From Lachnospiraceae bacterium (lineage in GTDB: Bacteria > Bacillota > Clostridia > Lachnospirales > Lachnospiraceae): a stretch of DNA of 64,000 nucleotides. Below, piece after piece: positions 54,445-62,750 of the stretch. The stretch is from positions 26,958 to 90,957 of the forward strand of contig JAMPGL010000007.1 of the NCBI GenBank assembly GCA_023663945.1, given 5' to 3'. The position numbers and the translations under genes are program-made. The notes beneath the pieces were generated by a model. The model was not told the DNA's origin. It searched no databases and saw only the letters and a list, made by a program, of their open reading frames with translations. Position 1 is the stretch's first letter. The number at the start of each line of letters is the position of its first letter.

Positions 54445-55913
54445 GAATCCACCTCCTGTGCCATATGAAGCGCTGTCACCACGGCAGCGGCTTTATTTAA
54501 ACATTCCTGATATTCCGTTTCGGGAACCGAATCGGCTACAATGCCTGCTCCGCTTCTCACAAAGACCTTTCCGTTTTTCTTGTAGGCGATACGAATAGCG
54601 ATGCAGGTGTCCAGATTGCCGGTAAAATCTAAATATCCGATGGCGCCGCCGTAAATTCCCCGTTTGTTATTTTCCAAATCGTTAATCAGCTGGCAGGCTT
54701 TAATCTTAGGGGCTCCGGAGAGGGTTCCCGCAGGAAGGATAGCGTCTATGGCGGACAATGCATCTTTATCATCTAAGATTTCGCCTCTCACCGTGGAACC
54801 AATGTGCATAACGTGTGAATATCTTTCTATGGAGAGATACTTTTCCACATCCACGGTTCCAAATTTACTGATTTTGCCAATATCGTTTCTGCCCAGATCC
54901 ACCAGCATATTATGCTCGGCTAACTCTTTCGGGTCGGAGAGAAGCTCCTGCTCCAACTTCTGGTCTTCCTTTTCCGTTTTGCCCCGGGGACGGGTTCCGG
55001 CGAGGGGGAAAGTGTGAAGAACGCCGTCTTCCAGCTTTACCAGAGTTTCGGGGGAAGCCCCTGCCACCTCCATATCACTGCTGGAAAAGTAAAACATGTA
55101 AGGAGAAGGATTCAGGGTGCGGAGAATCCGGTAAGTATTTAAAAGGCTCCCTTCATAATCTGCTTCCAGACGGTTGGATAAAACAATCTGAAAAATATCC
55201 CCTTCTTTAATATGATGTTTCGCTTTTTCCACCATGGAGCAGTATTCCTCTTTTTCAAACAAAGGTTTAAAGTCGGATGTGCAGGTACCGGGGTCTGCCG
55301 GTGCCGGAGCACCGTTTTCAATTAAATCCGCCAGCTGTTTTAATTTAAGAAGAGCTCCGTTATATTCGGTTTCCAGCTGGTCAAGACGGATGTTGACAAT
55401 TAAAATTATTTTTTGGCGGAAGTGATCAAACGCGATTACCTTATCAAACAGCATTAAATCAACATCTTTAAATCCTTCCGTATCTACGGCGTCTAAGTGA
55501 AGAGAAGGCTCCGCATATTTCAAATAATCGTAAGAAAAATATCCCACCAATCCTCCGGTAAAGGAAGGAAGGTAAGAAAACCTCGGGCTTTTATGCTCCT
55601 CTAAAACCTGCCGGATATATTTTCCCGGGTCGGTGGTCTCAAAGGATAGAGAACCAATCTTCATCTGTCCGTTTTGACAGCTGATTTCCAGGCTGGGGTC
55701 GTAGCCGAGAAACGTGTAGCGTCCCCATTTTTCGTTATCCGACACGGATTCTAAAAGATAGCAGTGTCCGGATACATTTTTTAAAATTTTGAGAACCTCT
55801 ATGGGCGTTTTCATGTCCGATAGAATTTCTGCACTGATTGGAACCGTTTTATAAAGGTTTTGTTCTCTCAATTGTTCCAGTTCACTTTGACTGGGCTGTA
55901 CGGTGAGTTTCAT
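54441..55913 (-). CDS. trpE: Anthranilate synthase component I
   Basis: Chorismate-utilising enzyme of 490 residues and first step of the pathway. The N-terminal LLES motif (about residue 52) is the tryptophan feedback site. The C-terminal catalytic domain has DIFQIVLSNRLEA, PSPYMFYF, GTRPRGKT and GRNDIGKIS. The start at 55913 has AGGAGG seven bases upstream; the open frame continues 48 codons further up into the leader but has no ribosome site there and no domain sense. Confidence 0.97.
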   Translation of the reverse strand: MKLTVQPSQSELEQLREQNLYKTVPISAEILSDMKTPIEVLKILKNVSGHCYLLESVSDNEKWGRYTFLGYDPSLEISCQNGQMKIGSLSFETTDPGKYIRQVLEEHKSPRFSYLPSFTGGLVGYFSYDYLKYAEPSLHLDAVDTEGFKDVDLMLFDKVIAFDHFRQKIILIVNIRLDQLETEYNGALLKLKQLADLIENGAPAPADPGTCTSDFKPLFEKEEYCSMVEKAKHHIKEGDIFQIVLSNRLEADYEGSLLNTYRILRTLNPSPYMFYFSSSDMEVAGASPETLVKLEDGVLHTFPLAGTRPRGKTEKEDQKLEQELLSDPKELAEHNMLVDLGRNDIGKISKFGTVDVEKYLSIERYSHVMHIGSTVRGEILDDKDALSAIDAILPAGTLSGAPKIKACQLINDLENNKRGIYGGAIGYLDFTGNLDTCIAIRIAYKKNGKVFVRSGAGIVADSVPETEYQECLNKAAAVVTALHMAQEVDS

Positions 55914-55920
55914 AATCATT

Positions 55921-56028
55921 CCTCCTGTTAATTCCAGCGGGCAGGGAGCCTTGCGCCTGCCTGCATTGGGGCTGTTGGCTGAATGCGCTCCTGCGTAATT
56001 GAGCGGGCAGGGCTTTCTCCCTGCGCAT
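55921..56028 (-). other. GC-rich spacer with direct repeats between T-box terminator and trpE
   Basis: About 100 bp between the T-box terminator and trpE. On the minus strand CCCTGCCCGCT occurs twice, each soon followed by AATTA, and GCAGGG / CCCTGC next to the terminator can form another hairpin. The frame is open but has no ribosome site or Trp codons, so no leader peptide is proposed. Confidence 0.5.
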
Positions 56029-56061
56029 AAAAAAGTCCCTGACAGAGTTTCTGTCAAGGAC
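56029..56061 (-). terminator. T-box regulated terminator of trp operon
   Basis: Minus strand stem GTCCTTGACAG / CTGTCAGGGAC (56061-56051, 56045-56035) followed by TTTTTT. Confidence 0.9.
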
Positions 56062-56320
56062 GAATCTTACAATCCGCGGTGCCACCTTGATTTACAGCAA
56101 TTGCTGTACGCTTAACGAGATACCATCATATCTCCGGCAACTGACGTATGCCCTCACGTTGCAGAATACTAAGTGTTGCAAATAGCACGGTTCATAACAC
56201 GGTTCACTGCACCCTCAGCGGTCCATTTGATAATTTGTTTTCCACCCGTTCTCAGCAGCCGGGCTCTCTGTAGGAGCATCATTACCTTTATCTCCGCCTC
56301 ATCGGTTTCGACCATATAAA
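56029..56320 (-). promoter_or_regulatory. Tryptophan T-box leader
   Basis: Leader RNA on the minus strand in front of trpE. The conserved T-box AAGGTGGCACCGCGGAT is at about 56088-56072, just before a terminator, and can form the antiterminator bound by uncharged tRNA. In Stem I the segment CAAATGGACC places a UGG (Trp) codon at 56225-56223 in the specifier position, matching tryptophan genes. GGTCGAAACCGATGAGG opens Stem I. Low tRNA-Trp charging would allow read-through into trpEGDCFBA. Confidence 0.9.
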
Positions 56321-56328
56321 TTTTCTTT

Positions 56329-56357
56329 ATCTTACTGCTGTGTTAAAGGATTGTCAA
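56329..56357 (-). promoter_or_regulatory. Promoter of trp operon leader
   Basis: Minus strand TTGACA (56357-56352), 17-bp spacer, TAAGAT (56334-56329). Confidence 0.65.
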
Positions 56358-56428
56358 TAATATTTTTAATTTCTTTTCCAGAATTTCTGTGTTAAAATAA
56401 TAAATTAGCAGCAGGGGAGGGAGAGCGG

Positions 56429-56827
56429 ATGAACAAAAAGCAGAAGATTACTTTGGTATTGATATTTGCGGCGGTTCTTGTAATTACCGCTGCCTTGGCG
56501 GTAATATTAAATTACCGGACGGCGCAGGCAGGGAAAAAGGAGTTCCGGATTGAGGTAGTCTCGGACAGAGACGGATATTCTAAGACAAAAGAATATATTT
56601 CGGATGCGGAATATCTGGGAGAGTTCCTTAGGACTATGGACGGATGCCAGTGGCAGGAATCGAACTATGGCATTTATATTACGGGTTTTGATGATATGCT
56701 GGAGGACATGGACAATCAATATTGGTGGTGCATATCCGTAAATGGGGAATCCAGTATGACCGGCGCCGATGAAATTCCTCTCAGGGATGGTGATGTATAT
56801 AACTTTATATTGATGCAGGGGTGGTAA
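56429..56827 (+). CDS. DUF4430 extracytoplasmic protein
   Basis: Protein of 132 residues with one N-terminal membrane anchor (about 7-28), then a DUF4430 domain. DUF4430 is related to the C-terminal beta-grasp domain of vertebrate cobalamin carriers; QYWWCISVNGESSMTGADEIPL and DGDVYNFILMQGW are the typical end. The anchor lacks a lipobox. GGGGAGGGAG precedes the ATG. The next gene (1 bp gap) is an ECF transporter S component, so it may catch a vitamin or similar ligand outside the cell. Ligand is inferred, not proved. Confidence 0.82.
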   Translation: MNKKQKITLVLIFAAVLVITAALAVILNYRTAQAGKKEFRIEVVSDRDGYSKTKEYISDAEYLGEFLRTMDGCQWQESNYGIYITGFDDMLEDMDNQYWWCISVNGESSMTGADEIPLRDGDVYNFILMQGW

Positions 56828-56828
56828 G

Positions 56829-57335
56829 ATGCCTGTAAGGAAAATCACGAGGATAGCGCTTTTAAGTGCTATCCTTTATGTGTCCAAAATAGCATTGGAG
56901 TTTTTGCCGAATGTAGAATTGGTGTCCCTGCTTGTCCTTGTCTATACTCTGGTGTTCGGTGGGGAGACCTTTTTGGTGATAACGGTTTTTAATTTTTTCG
57001 AGTTTATTCAGTGGGGATTTGGAATCTGGTGGGTAAGTTATCTGTATGTCTGGCCACTTTTATGCCTGATTACACTTGTGCTGCGAAAGAGGATAAAAGA
57101 AGAGTTTTTGGCGTGGGGAGTAGTCTGCGGATTGTTTGGTCTGATATTTGGAGGGCTGTTTGCCCTCGCCTATCTGCCGATTGACCCTTCCTATGCGCTT
57201 GCTTACTGGATATCGGGACTTCCTTGGGATGTGTGGCACGGGGTATGGAATTTTGTTCTGGTGATTGTTTTGGGAAAGCCTCTTTATAGAGTTCTTAAAA
57301 TATGTTATGATAAATCGAAAGGAGAAAGCATATGA
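56829..57335 (+). CDS. ECF transporter S component
   Basis: Membrane protein of 168 residues with about five or six helices, of the ECF substrate-binding (S) type: an N-terminal MPVRKITRIALLSAILYVSK helix that docks to the T component and an aromatic-rich middle. No ATPase or EcfT genes are in the window, so it probably shares a common ECF module (group II type). The ATG is one base after the DUF4430 stop, and its own stop overlaps the next start, so the three genes are translationally linked. Substrate unknown; a cobalamin-like or cofactor ligand is possible from the DUF4430 partner. Confidence 0.78.
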   Translation: MPVRKITRIALLSAILYVSKIALEFLPNVELVSLLVLVYTLVFGGETFLVITVFNFFEFIQWGFGIWWVSYLYVWPLLCLITLVLRKRIKEEFLAWGVVCGLFGLIFGGLFALAYLPIDPSYALAYWISGLPWDVWHGVWNFVLVIVLGKPLYRVLKICYDKSKGESI

Positions 57336-58291
57336 AAATTGTTGTATTGGAAAGAAACAGCGTGGGGTTGGATGTTTCGGTGGATGGCATCAAAAAGTAT
57401 GGGGATGTGACGGAATATCCGAATACGACGGCAGTGGATGTGAAGGAAAAGATAAAGGATGCAGAAATCATTGTGGCAAATAAAGCGCCTTTAGGCGCAG
57501 AGGTGCTGAAGGAGGCTGACAATGTGAAGCTGATCTGCGAATTTGCAACAGGCTTTGACAATGTGGATATAGCATACTGCAAAAGCAGGGGAATCAAGGT
57601 GGCAAACGTGGTGAATTATTCTACGGATGCAGTAGCCCAGCATACCTTTGCCCTCTGCCTGTATGTACTGGAAAAGCTTCATCATTATGATGATTATGTA
57701 AAGTCGGGTACATATGCGGCGCAGGAGAGGTTTTCAAATTTTGACATTCCCTATACGGAGCTTGCAGGCAAGACATGGGGAATTGTGGGCATGGGCAATA
57801 TTGGCAGAAAGGTGGCAGGGATTGCACAGGCATTTGGCTGCAGGGTAATCTTTTATTCCGCATCGGGAAACAGCACCTGCACCGATTACGAGAGAGTAGA
57901 TTTTGATACGCTGCTTGCGGAATCGGATTTTGTGTCCCTCCATTGTCCGCTCAGCGATAAGACCAGAAATTTAATTGATTTGGATGCTCTTAAGAAAATG
58001 AAAAAGAGCGCGATTCTGATTAACGTTGCAAGAGGCCCCGTTGTGAACGATGAAGCCCTTTATACGGCATTGTCTGAGAATTATATTGCCGGTGCCGGAC
58101 TGGATGTGACCAGCACGGAACCGATGAAGGACAGCAATCCTTTGAGCAAGGTCATGGACAGCAATAAGCTGATTATCACGCCTCATATGGCTTGGGCAAG
58201 CATTGAAGCAAGACAGCGGTGCGTATCGGAAACCTGTAAGAATATCGAGGCGTTTCTGAAAGGGGAAGACAGAAATATCGTCAATCTATAA
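57332..58291 (+). CDS. D-2-hydroxyacid dehydrogenase
   Basis: NAD-dependent D-isomer-specific 2-hydroxyacid dehydrogenase of 319 residues. NAD-binding TWGIVGMGNIGRKVA, catalytic Arg in NVARGPVV, Glu in TEPM and His in TPHMAWAS are all present. The start overlaps the end of the ECF S gene (ATGA). Substrate could be a 2-keto acid such as 2-ketobutyrate or hydroxypyruvate; the SAH genes downstream hint at sulfur amino acid metabolism, but this is speculative. Confidence 0.9.
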   Translation: MKIVVLERNSVGLDVSVDGIKKYGDVTEYPNTTAVDVKEKIKDAEIIVANKAPLGAEVLKEADNVKLICEFATGFDNVDIAYCKSRGIKVANVVNYSTDAVAQHTFALCLYVLEKLHHYDDYVKSGTYAAQERFSNFDIPYTELAGKTWGIVGMGNIGRKVAGIAQAFGCRVIFYSASGNSTCTDYERVDFDTLLAESDFVSLHCPLSDKTRNLIDLDALKKMKKSAILINVARGPVVNDEALYTALSENYIAGAGLDVTSTEPMKDSNPLSKVMDSNKLIITPHMAWASIEARQRCVSETCKNIEAFLKGEDRNIVNL

Positions 58292-58317
58292 GCAGATAGG
58301 ATAAAAGGAGGTCTATC

Positions 58318-59619
58318 ATGGGAATTGTATTAAAAAACATCTTAGCTCTTCTGCCGGAAGGGGACACGGATGTAATTCGTGAAACGGATCTTTATATTGA
58401 AGGCAGCAGGATTGTTTCCATTGGAAGCATGCCGGAAGGATTTAAAGAGGATAAGGTAATTGACGGTAAAAACCGGCTTGCCATTCCGGGACTTGTAAAC
58501 TGCCACACCCATTCTTATATGTCATTTATGCGGAATGTGGCGGATGATTTAAGCTTTATGGACTGGCTGTTTGGAACCATCGACCCAATCGAACAGCAGA
58601 TGACGGATGAGGACACCTATTGGGGAGCCTGCCTTGCCATTATTGAAATGATGAAAAGCGGAACGACCTGCTTTAACGATATGCAGATGAATATCCATCA
58701 GACTACCAGAGCCGTAAAAGAATCCGGTATGCGTGCAGTGATCAGCCGCGGTCTTGTGGGAAGTGGAAACGATGAGGCAGGGCAGATGCGCCTCCGTCAG
58801 GCGTACGAGGAACGGGATGCGGCGGCGGACTGCGACAGGCTTACCTTTATGCTGGGGCCTCACGCCCCTTATACCTGTGATGATGGGTTCATGCGCATTG
58901 TGTCCGAGGAAGCAAAGAAAAACAATATGAGAATCCATGTGCACCTTTCGGAAAGCGAAAGTGAGATACAGCAGATTAAAGAGAAATACGGATGCACGCC
59001 TATTGAGATGGCGGATAAAAACGGGCTTTTTGATGTTCCGGCAATTGCCGCCCACTGCGTACAAATCACGGAAAGCGATATGGAAATCTTAAAGGCGAAG
59101 AATGTCAGCGTTGTGACGAACCCGGCAAGCAACATGAAGCTTGGAAACGGATTTGCACCTGTGCCGGAGATGATGGAGAAGGGAATTAACGTATGCCTCG
59201 GCACAGACGGAGCCGCCTCTAACAACAGTTTAAATATGTTTCATGAGATGAGCCTTCTTGCTCTGATTCACAAGGGTGTCAAGAGGACGCCCCAATGCAT
59301 CAGTGCAAAAGAAAATATCCGCATTGCTACCATAAACGGTGCAAGGGCGCTTGGTCTTGAAAAGGAAATTGGTTCCCTTGAAGTGGGAAAGAAAGCGGAC
59401 ATTGCGGTCTTAAACTTAAATACGCCTTCGCTCACGCCCAGAAATAACCTGATTGCGGGACTTTCTTATTCCGCAGACGGTTCCGAAGTGGAAACCGTGA
59501 TCATTGACGGAAAAATAACCATGGAGAACCGAAAGATATTGACGATGGATGAAGAACTGGTGTATAAAAAAGTTAATGAGATTATTGTTAGAATGGAGTT
59601 AGACAAGAAGAAATACTAA
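58318..59619 (+). CDS. mtaD: S-adenosylhomocysteine / 5'-methylthioadenosine deaminase
   Basis: Amidohydrolase-superfamily metal enzyme of 433 residues. Metal ligands are visible in NCHTHSYMSF (His-x-His), HVHLSESESE (His), HCVQ and GTDGAASNN (Asp). It deaminates SAH to S-inosylhomocysteine, and methylthioadenosine. AAAGGAGG precedes the ATG. The AhcY-type gene follows 108 bp later, and a deaminase plus hydrolase pair defines the inosyl route of SAH disposal known in Methanocaldococcus and Thermotoga-type organisms. Confidence 0.9.
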   Translation: MGIVLKNILALLPEGDTDVIRETDLYIEGSRIVSIGSMPEGFKEDKVIDGKNRLAIPGLVNCHTHSYMSFMRNVADDLSFMDWLFGTIDPIEQQMTDEDTYWGACLAIIEMMKSGTTCFNDMQMNIHQTTRAVKESGMRAVISRGLVGSGNDEAGQMRLRQAYEERDAAADCDRLTFMLGPHAPYTCDDGFMRIVSEEAKKNNMRIHVHLSESESEIQQIKEKYGCTPIEMADKNGLFDVPAIAAHCVQITESDMEILKAKNVSVVTNPASNMKLGNGFAPVPEMMEKGINVCLGTDGAASNNSLNMFHEMSLLALIHKGVKRTPQCISAKENIRIATINGARALGLEKEIGSLEVGKKADIAVLNLNTPSLTPRNNLIAGLSYSADGSEVETVIIDGKITMENRKILTMDEELVYKKVNEIIVRMELDKKKY

Positions 59620-59650
59620 GGTTATGTATCTGTATGGCAGAGAACATAAA

Positions 59651-59678
59651 AGTGATGATAGGACAGACGACCATCACT
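59651..59678. repeat. Small hairpin between mtaD and ahcY
   Basis: AGTGATG / CATCACT (59651-59657, 59672-59678), 7 bp perfect with a 14-nt loop. No T tract, so probably not a terminator; a role in mRNA processing is possible. Confidence 0.35.
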
Positions 59679-59727
59679 ATAATAAAAATTCGGCTGAATA
59701 TCTCATAATTTTATTGGAGGGAAAGAA

Positions 59728-60978
59728 ATGAACAGTGAAATCAGAGACATCAATTTAGCCGAGTCCGGCGAAAGAAAAATCGAATGGGTAAAGAGAAACT
59801 GCGATTTGCTCCGCACTCTGGAAGAAGAATTTTCCAAAACCAAGCCCTTTGCAGGTAAAAAGATTGCTTTGTCCGTACATCTGGAAGCAAAGACCGCTTA
59901 CCTGTGCAAAGTATTAAAGGCAGGCGGAGCGGACATGTATGTGACCGGCTCCAATCCCCTTTCCACACAGGATGATGTGGCGGCGGCACTGGTGAAGGAT
60001 GGCCTGGAGGTTCACGCATGGTATGACTGCACGCCGGATGAGTACGAATCACATATCCGCCATGTACTGGAAGCAGGTCCGAACATCATTATTGATGACG
60101 GCGGAGATTTGGTAAATATGGTCCACACGCAGATGCCGGAGCTGATTCCTGCAATCATCGGCGGATGTGAGGAGACCACCACGGGAATTATCCGTTTGGA
60201 AGCGATGAATAATGCCGGAGAATTAAAGTTCCCCATGGTCCGCGTAAACAATGCGGATTGCAAGCATCTTTTTGATAACCGTTACGGCACGGGACAGTCC
60301 GTATGGGATGGAATCAACCGTACTACCAACCTGATTGTGGCAGGCAAAATCGTGGTTGTTGCCGGTTACGGATGGTGCGGCAAAGGCACTGCCATGAGAG
60401 CTAAGGGGCTTGGCGCAAGAGTAATTGTCACAGAAATCGACCCCATCAAGGCGATTGAGGCGGTGATGGATGGATTTGACGTTATGCCTATGAATGAAGC
60501 GGCAAAAGTAGGCGACTTCTTTGTGACTGTTACCGGATGCGATAAGGTAATCGATGAGGAAGATTTTGCAGTGATGAAGGATGGAGCAATCCTTTGTAAT
60601 GCAGGTCACTTTGACTGTGAAATCGATATGGCAAGGCTCCGTGAAATTGCCGTGGAAACCAGAGAACAGCGGAAGAACATTATGGGCTATAAGCTGCCTA
60701 CCGGTCAGTGGATTTTTATTCTGGCGGAGGGACGTCTTGTGAATCTGGCAGCAGGCGACGGACATCCGGCAGAAATTATGGATATGAGCTTTGCAATTCA
60801 GGCGCTTTCTGCAAAATATCTGGTGGAGCATGGAAGTGAGCTTACGGAAAAGCTGATCGATGTGCCCCGCGAGGTGGACAATGACGTGGCAAGAAGAAAG
60901 CTGGCGTTCCTTGGCAAGGAGATTGATGTTCTGACGCCGGAGCAGGAAAAGTATTTGAATAGTTATACGTTAGCGTAA
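59728..60978 (+). CDS. ahcY: Adenosylhomocysteinase (archaeal/Thermotoga type)
   Basis: NAD-dependent hydrolase of 416 residues. It belongs to the short lineage seen in archaea and Thermotoga: VHLEAKTAYL, TGSNPLSTQDDVAAAL, CEETTTGIIRLEAM, FDNRYGTGQSVWDGI, NAD motif VVVAGYGWCGKGTAMRAKGLG, NAGHFDCEIDM and NLAAGDGHPAEIMDMSF. It lacks the C-terminal Lys-Tyr extension of the proteobacterial and animal enzymes. Next to a SAH deaminase the real substrate may be S-inosylhomocysteine, as for MJ1388. GGAGGG precedes the ATG. A strong terminator ends the cluster. Confidence 0.94.
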   Translation: MNSEIRDINLAESGERKIEWVKRNCDLLRTLEEEFSKTKPFAGKKIALSVHLEAKTAYLCKVLKAGGADMYVTGSNPLSTQDDVAAALVKDGLEVHAWYDCTPDEYESHIRHVLEAGPNIIIDDGGDLVNMVHTQMPELIPAIIGGCEETTTGIIRLEAMNNAGELKFPMVRVNNADCKHLFDNRYGTGQSVWDGINRTTNLIVAGKIVVVAGYGWCGKGTAMRAKGLGARVIVTEIDPIKAIEAVMDGFDVMPMNEAAKVGDFFVTVTGCDKVIDEEDFAVMKDGAILCNAGHFDCEIDMARLREIAVETREQRKNIMGYKLPTGQWIFILAEGRLVNLAAGDGHPAEIMDMSFAIQALSAKYLVEHGSELTEKLIDVPREVDNDVARRKLAFLGKEIDVLTPEQEKYLNSYTLA

Positions 60979-60985
60979 AATAAGG

Positions 60986-61019
60986 AAGGGGCAATATGCG
61001 ATGGCATATTGCTCCTTTT
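60986..61019 (+). terminator. Terminator after ahcY
   Basis: 14-bp stem AAGGGGCAATATGC / GCATATTGCTCCTT with one G-U and a 4-nt loop (60986-60999, 61004-61017), then TTTTG. Confidence 0.85.
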
Positions 61020-61329
61020 GTAATGGGAGTTTCTTAAGCTCTATAACCATTATCAAATCTCCCAAACTTTATTTAATAATACTTCAACTGCTTCTTCAAT
61101 TCTCTCAAATGAATTAGAATGTAATCAATTGATGTATAATGAAAATGAATTAGAATAATTCGCTACACACTGTGTAGCGAATTTAGATAAGACATTAAAG
61201 ATAATCTTTGAAAAAATTTAGTCTGCAAATAAAATATGTTTTTTGAATAAATTTATTCAAGGTTTACCCAGATTCGTGTTTCTATAAATGCTTCTAAAAT
61301 TTTTAATAACCCATTTTTTAAAGAGAGAA
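61020..61329. other. AT-rich gap with a perfect hairpin
   Basis: No complete gene. AATTCGCTACAC / GTGTAGCGAATT (61157-61168, 61172-61183) is a 12-bp perfect stem with a 3-nt loop and no T tract. On the minus strand a short open stretch just upstream of a stop near 61070 reads FERIEEAVEVLLNKVWEI and could be the tail of a lost gene. Confidence 0.4.
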
Positions 61330-61557
61330 TTATGCGGCTTTAGAATAATCAATAACAGAGATTTCCTGCATAAGCTGTTTTGCCATATTTACAAGAGATT
61401 CAAGCTGTTTGGCAACTTCATTAGAATAATATTTTTCACCGCATTGTTCACATTCTTCACAAGGTACATTTTTAATGATGATGATACAGTTTTTATAATT
61501 TACTACGTGGGTTGTCAGAGCTGGAACAGTAGTTTTGCATTTACAATACATACACAT
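61330..61557 (-). CDS. MqsA/YgiT-type zinc-finger antitoxin, apparently orphan
   Basis: Protein of 75 residues with two CxxC pairs (MCMYCK at the start and CEECEQCGEKYY in the middle), which is the zinc-binding N-terminal domain of MqsA (YgiT) antitoxins. The C-terminal helix-turn-helix domain of full MqsA is absent; this short form is common in Firmicutes. AGGGGA precedes the ATG. The usual partner, a DUF4258/MqsR-like toxin encoded just upstream, is not found in the 130 bp before the rubrerythrin gene. Confidence 0.82.
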   Translation of the reverse strand: MCMYCKCKTTVPALTTHVVNYKNCIIIIKNVPCEECEQCGEKYYSNEVAKQLESLVNMAKQLMQEISVIDYSKAA

Positions 61558-61616
61558 AATTATTTCCCCTCTTTTGCTTTATTTATAGTATATCCTATTT
61601 TTCAGTAAAAAGAAAT

Positions 61617-61648
61617 AAAAAAGGCGTAATGAAATTTTCCATTACGCC
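61617..61648 (-). terminator. Terminator of perR-rubrerythrin operon
   Basis: Minus strand GGCGTAATG / CATTACGCC (61648-61640, 61631-61623) followed by TTTTTT. Confidence 0.85.
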
Positions 61649-61688
61649 CTAAAACCTCTAAGATATTAATAAATACGGGGGATTTTGA

Positions 61689-62228
61689 TTATCCAAAATA
61701 TCTCTTAAGCAGTCCCTCAAATGCTTTGCCATGCCTTGCCTCATCGCGCGCCATCTCATGCACGGTATCATGAATTGCATCGAGGTTTGCGGCTTTGGCT
61801 CTCTTTGCAAGGTCAAACTTGCCTGCGGTAGCGCCGTTTTCAGCTTCTACTCTCATCTCAAGATTCTTCTTGGTGGAATCGGTTACAACTTCGCCTAACA
61901 ATTCAGCGAATTTTGCAGCATGCTCAGCCTCTTCCCATGCGGCTTTTTCCCAATATAAACCAATTTCAGGATAGCCTTCTCTGTGAGCAACCCTTGCCAT
62001 TGCAAGATACATGCCGACTTCGGAGCACTCGCCGTTAAAGTTAGCTCTGAGGTCTTCAAGAATATCCTCGGAAACACCCTGAGCAACACCAACTACATGC
62101 TCTGCCGCCCATGTCATCTCGTCGCCCTGAGCTGTGAACTTCTCAGCGGGAGCGCCGCAAACAGGACATTTTTCCGGAGCAGCATCACCTTCGTGAACAT
62201 AACCACATACCTGACATACAAATTTCAT
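61689..62228 (-). CDS. Reverse rubrerythrin
   Basis: Non-haem di-iron peroxide reductase of 179 residues. Domain order is reversed: an N-terminal rubredoxin-like iron site ([13 protein letters not shown] and CPVCGAP) before the four-helix di-iron domain, whose ligands lie in [33 protein letters not shown] and [11 protein letters not shown]. It removes hydrogen peroxide in anaerobes. The start at 62228 follows GGAGAAATG. It lies 17 bp after perR and shares its promoter and Per box. Confidence 0.94.
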   Translation of the reverse strand: MKFVCQVCGYVHEGDAAPEKCPVCGAPAEKFTAQGDEMTWAAEHVVGVAQGVSEDILEDLRANFNGECSEVGMYLAMARVAHREGYPEIGLYWEKAAWEEAEHAAKFAELLGEVVTDSTKKNLEMRVEAENGATAGKFDLAKRAKAANLDAIHDTVHEMARDEARHGKAFEGLLKRYFG

Positions 62229-62245
62229 AATCATTTCTCCTTTTC

Positions 62246-62641
62246 TTATTTAATTTTATTTTTGCTGATACAATTTGGACAACGACCATAGAACCAGGCC
62301 ACATGTCCCTCAATTTCACCGTCAAAGTTCTCCCCGGCAGTTTCTGTCATTTGATTCATGACTGTCATGTCAATATCTAAAACCGTCCCGCATTCTGAAC
62401 AGACGAAGTGATAATGAGGTGTAGTATCATAATCAAAATGATCTACGCCGTCACCTACCCGGATTCTTGCAATTTCGCCGATGTCGGCAAGCAGAGTTAA
62501 GTTCCGGTACACTGTTCCCAGACTGATGTTGGGGAAAGACTGACGAACATTCATATATACAATATCTGCAGTAGGGTGATCTTTTCTGGTGGCCAGAAAT
62601 TCTTTAATGGAATCCCGCTGTCTGCTGTGCTTCAGATTCAT
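62246..62641 (-). CDS. perR: Fur-family peroxide regulator
   Basis: Fur/PerR regulator of 131 residues. N-terminal winged helix has [27 protein letters not shown]; the C-terminal metal domain has [18 protein letters not shown] and GRCPNC, giving the structural Zn(Cys)4 site and the regulatory His/Asp site. PerR rather than Fur is supported by the rubrerythrin partner and the Per box in its own promoter (62662-62684), so it is self-regulated. Confidence 0.93.
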   Translation of the reverse strand: MNLKHSRQRDSIKEFLATRKDHPTADIVYMNVRQSFPNISLGTVYRNLTLLADIGEIARIRVGDGVDHFDYDTTPHYHFVCSECGTVLDIDMTVMNQMTETAGENFDGEIEGHVAWFYGRCPNCISKNKIK

Positions 62642-62661
62642 ATAAATTCCTTTCTGGTTTA

Positions 62662-62684
62662 AAAACAGTAATCATTACTGTTTT
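62662..62684. promoter_or_regulatory. Per box operator
   Basis: Perfect 11-1-11 inverted repeat AAAACAGTAAT C ATTACTGTTTT, containing the 7-1-7 core of the Bacillus Per box consensus pattern. It begins directly beside the -10 box, so PerR bound here would block RNA polymerase. Confidence 0.82.
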
Positions 62685-62712
62685 AGTATAGCAAATAGAG
62701 GAGGATTGTCAA
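62685..62712 (-). promoter_or_regulatory. Promoter of perR-rubrerythrin operon
   Basis: Minus strand TTGACA (62712-62707), 16-bp spacer, TATACT (62690-62685). Confidence 0.7.
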
Positions 62713-62750
62713 TAGTTGGAAATTGTTTTTATAAATTTTTTAATTTTGGA

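Noticed and set aside
54441-56057. Long form of TrpE starting in the leader, or a Trp leader peptide there
   Set aside because: No ribosome site and no Trp codons; control is by the T-box.
59620-59727. Possible SAM or SAH riboswitch before ahcY
   Set aside because: Only one small hairpin is seen and none of the conserved SAM/SAH aptamer sequences was found.
61288-61608. 106-aa plus-strand ORF opposite the MqsA-like gene
   Set aside because: Phe/Ile-rich shadow; the minus strand has the CxxC pairs and the ribosome site.
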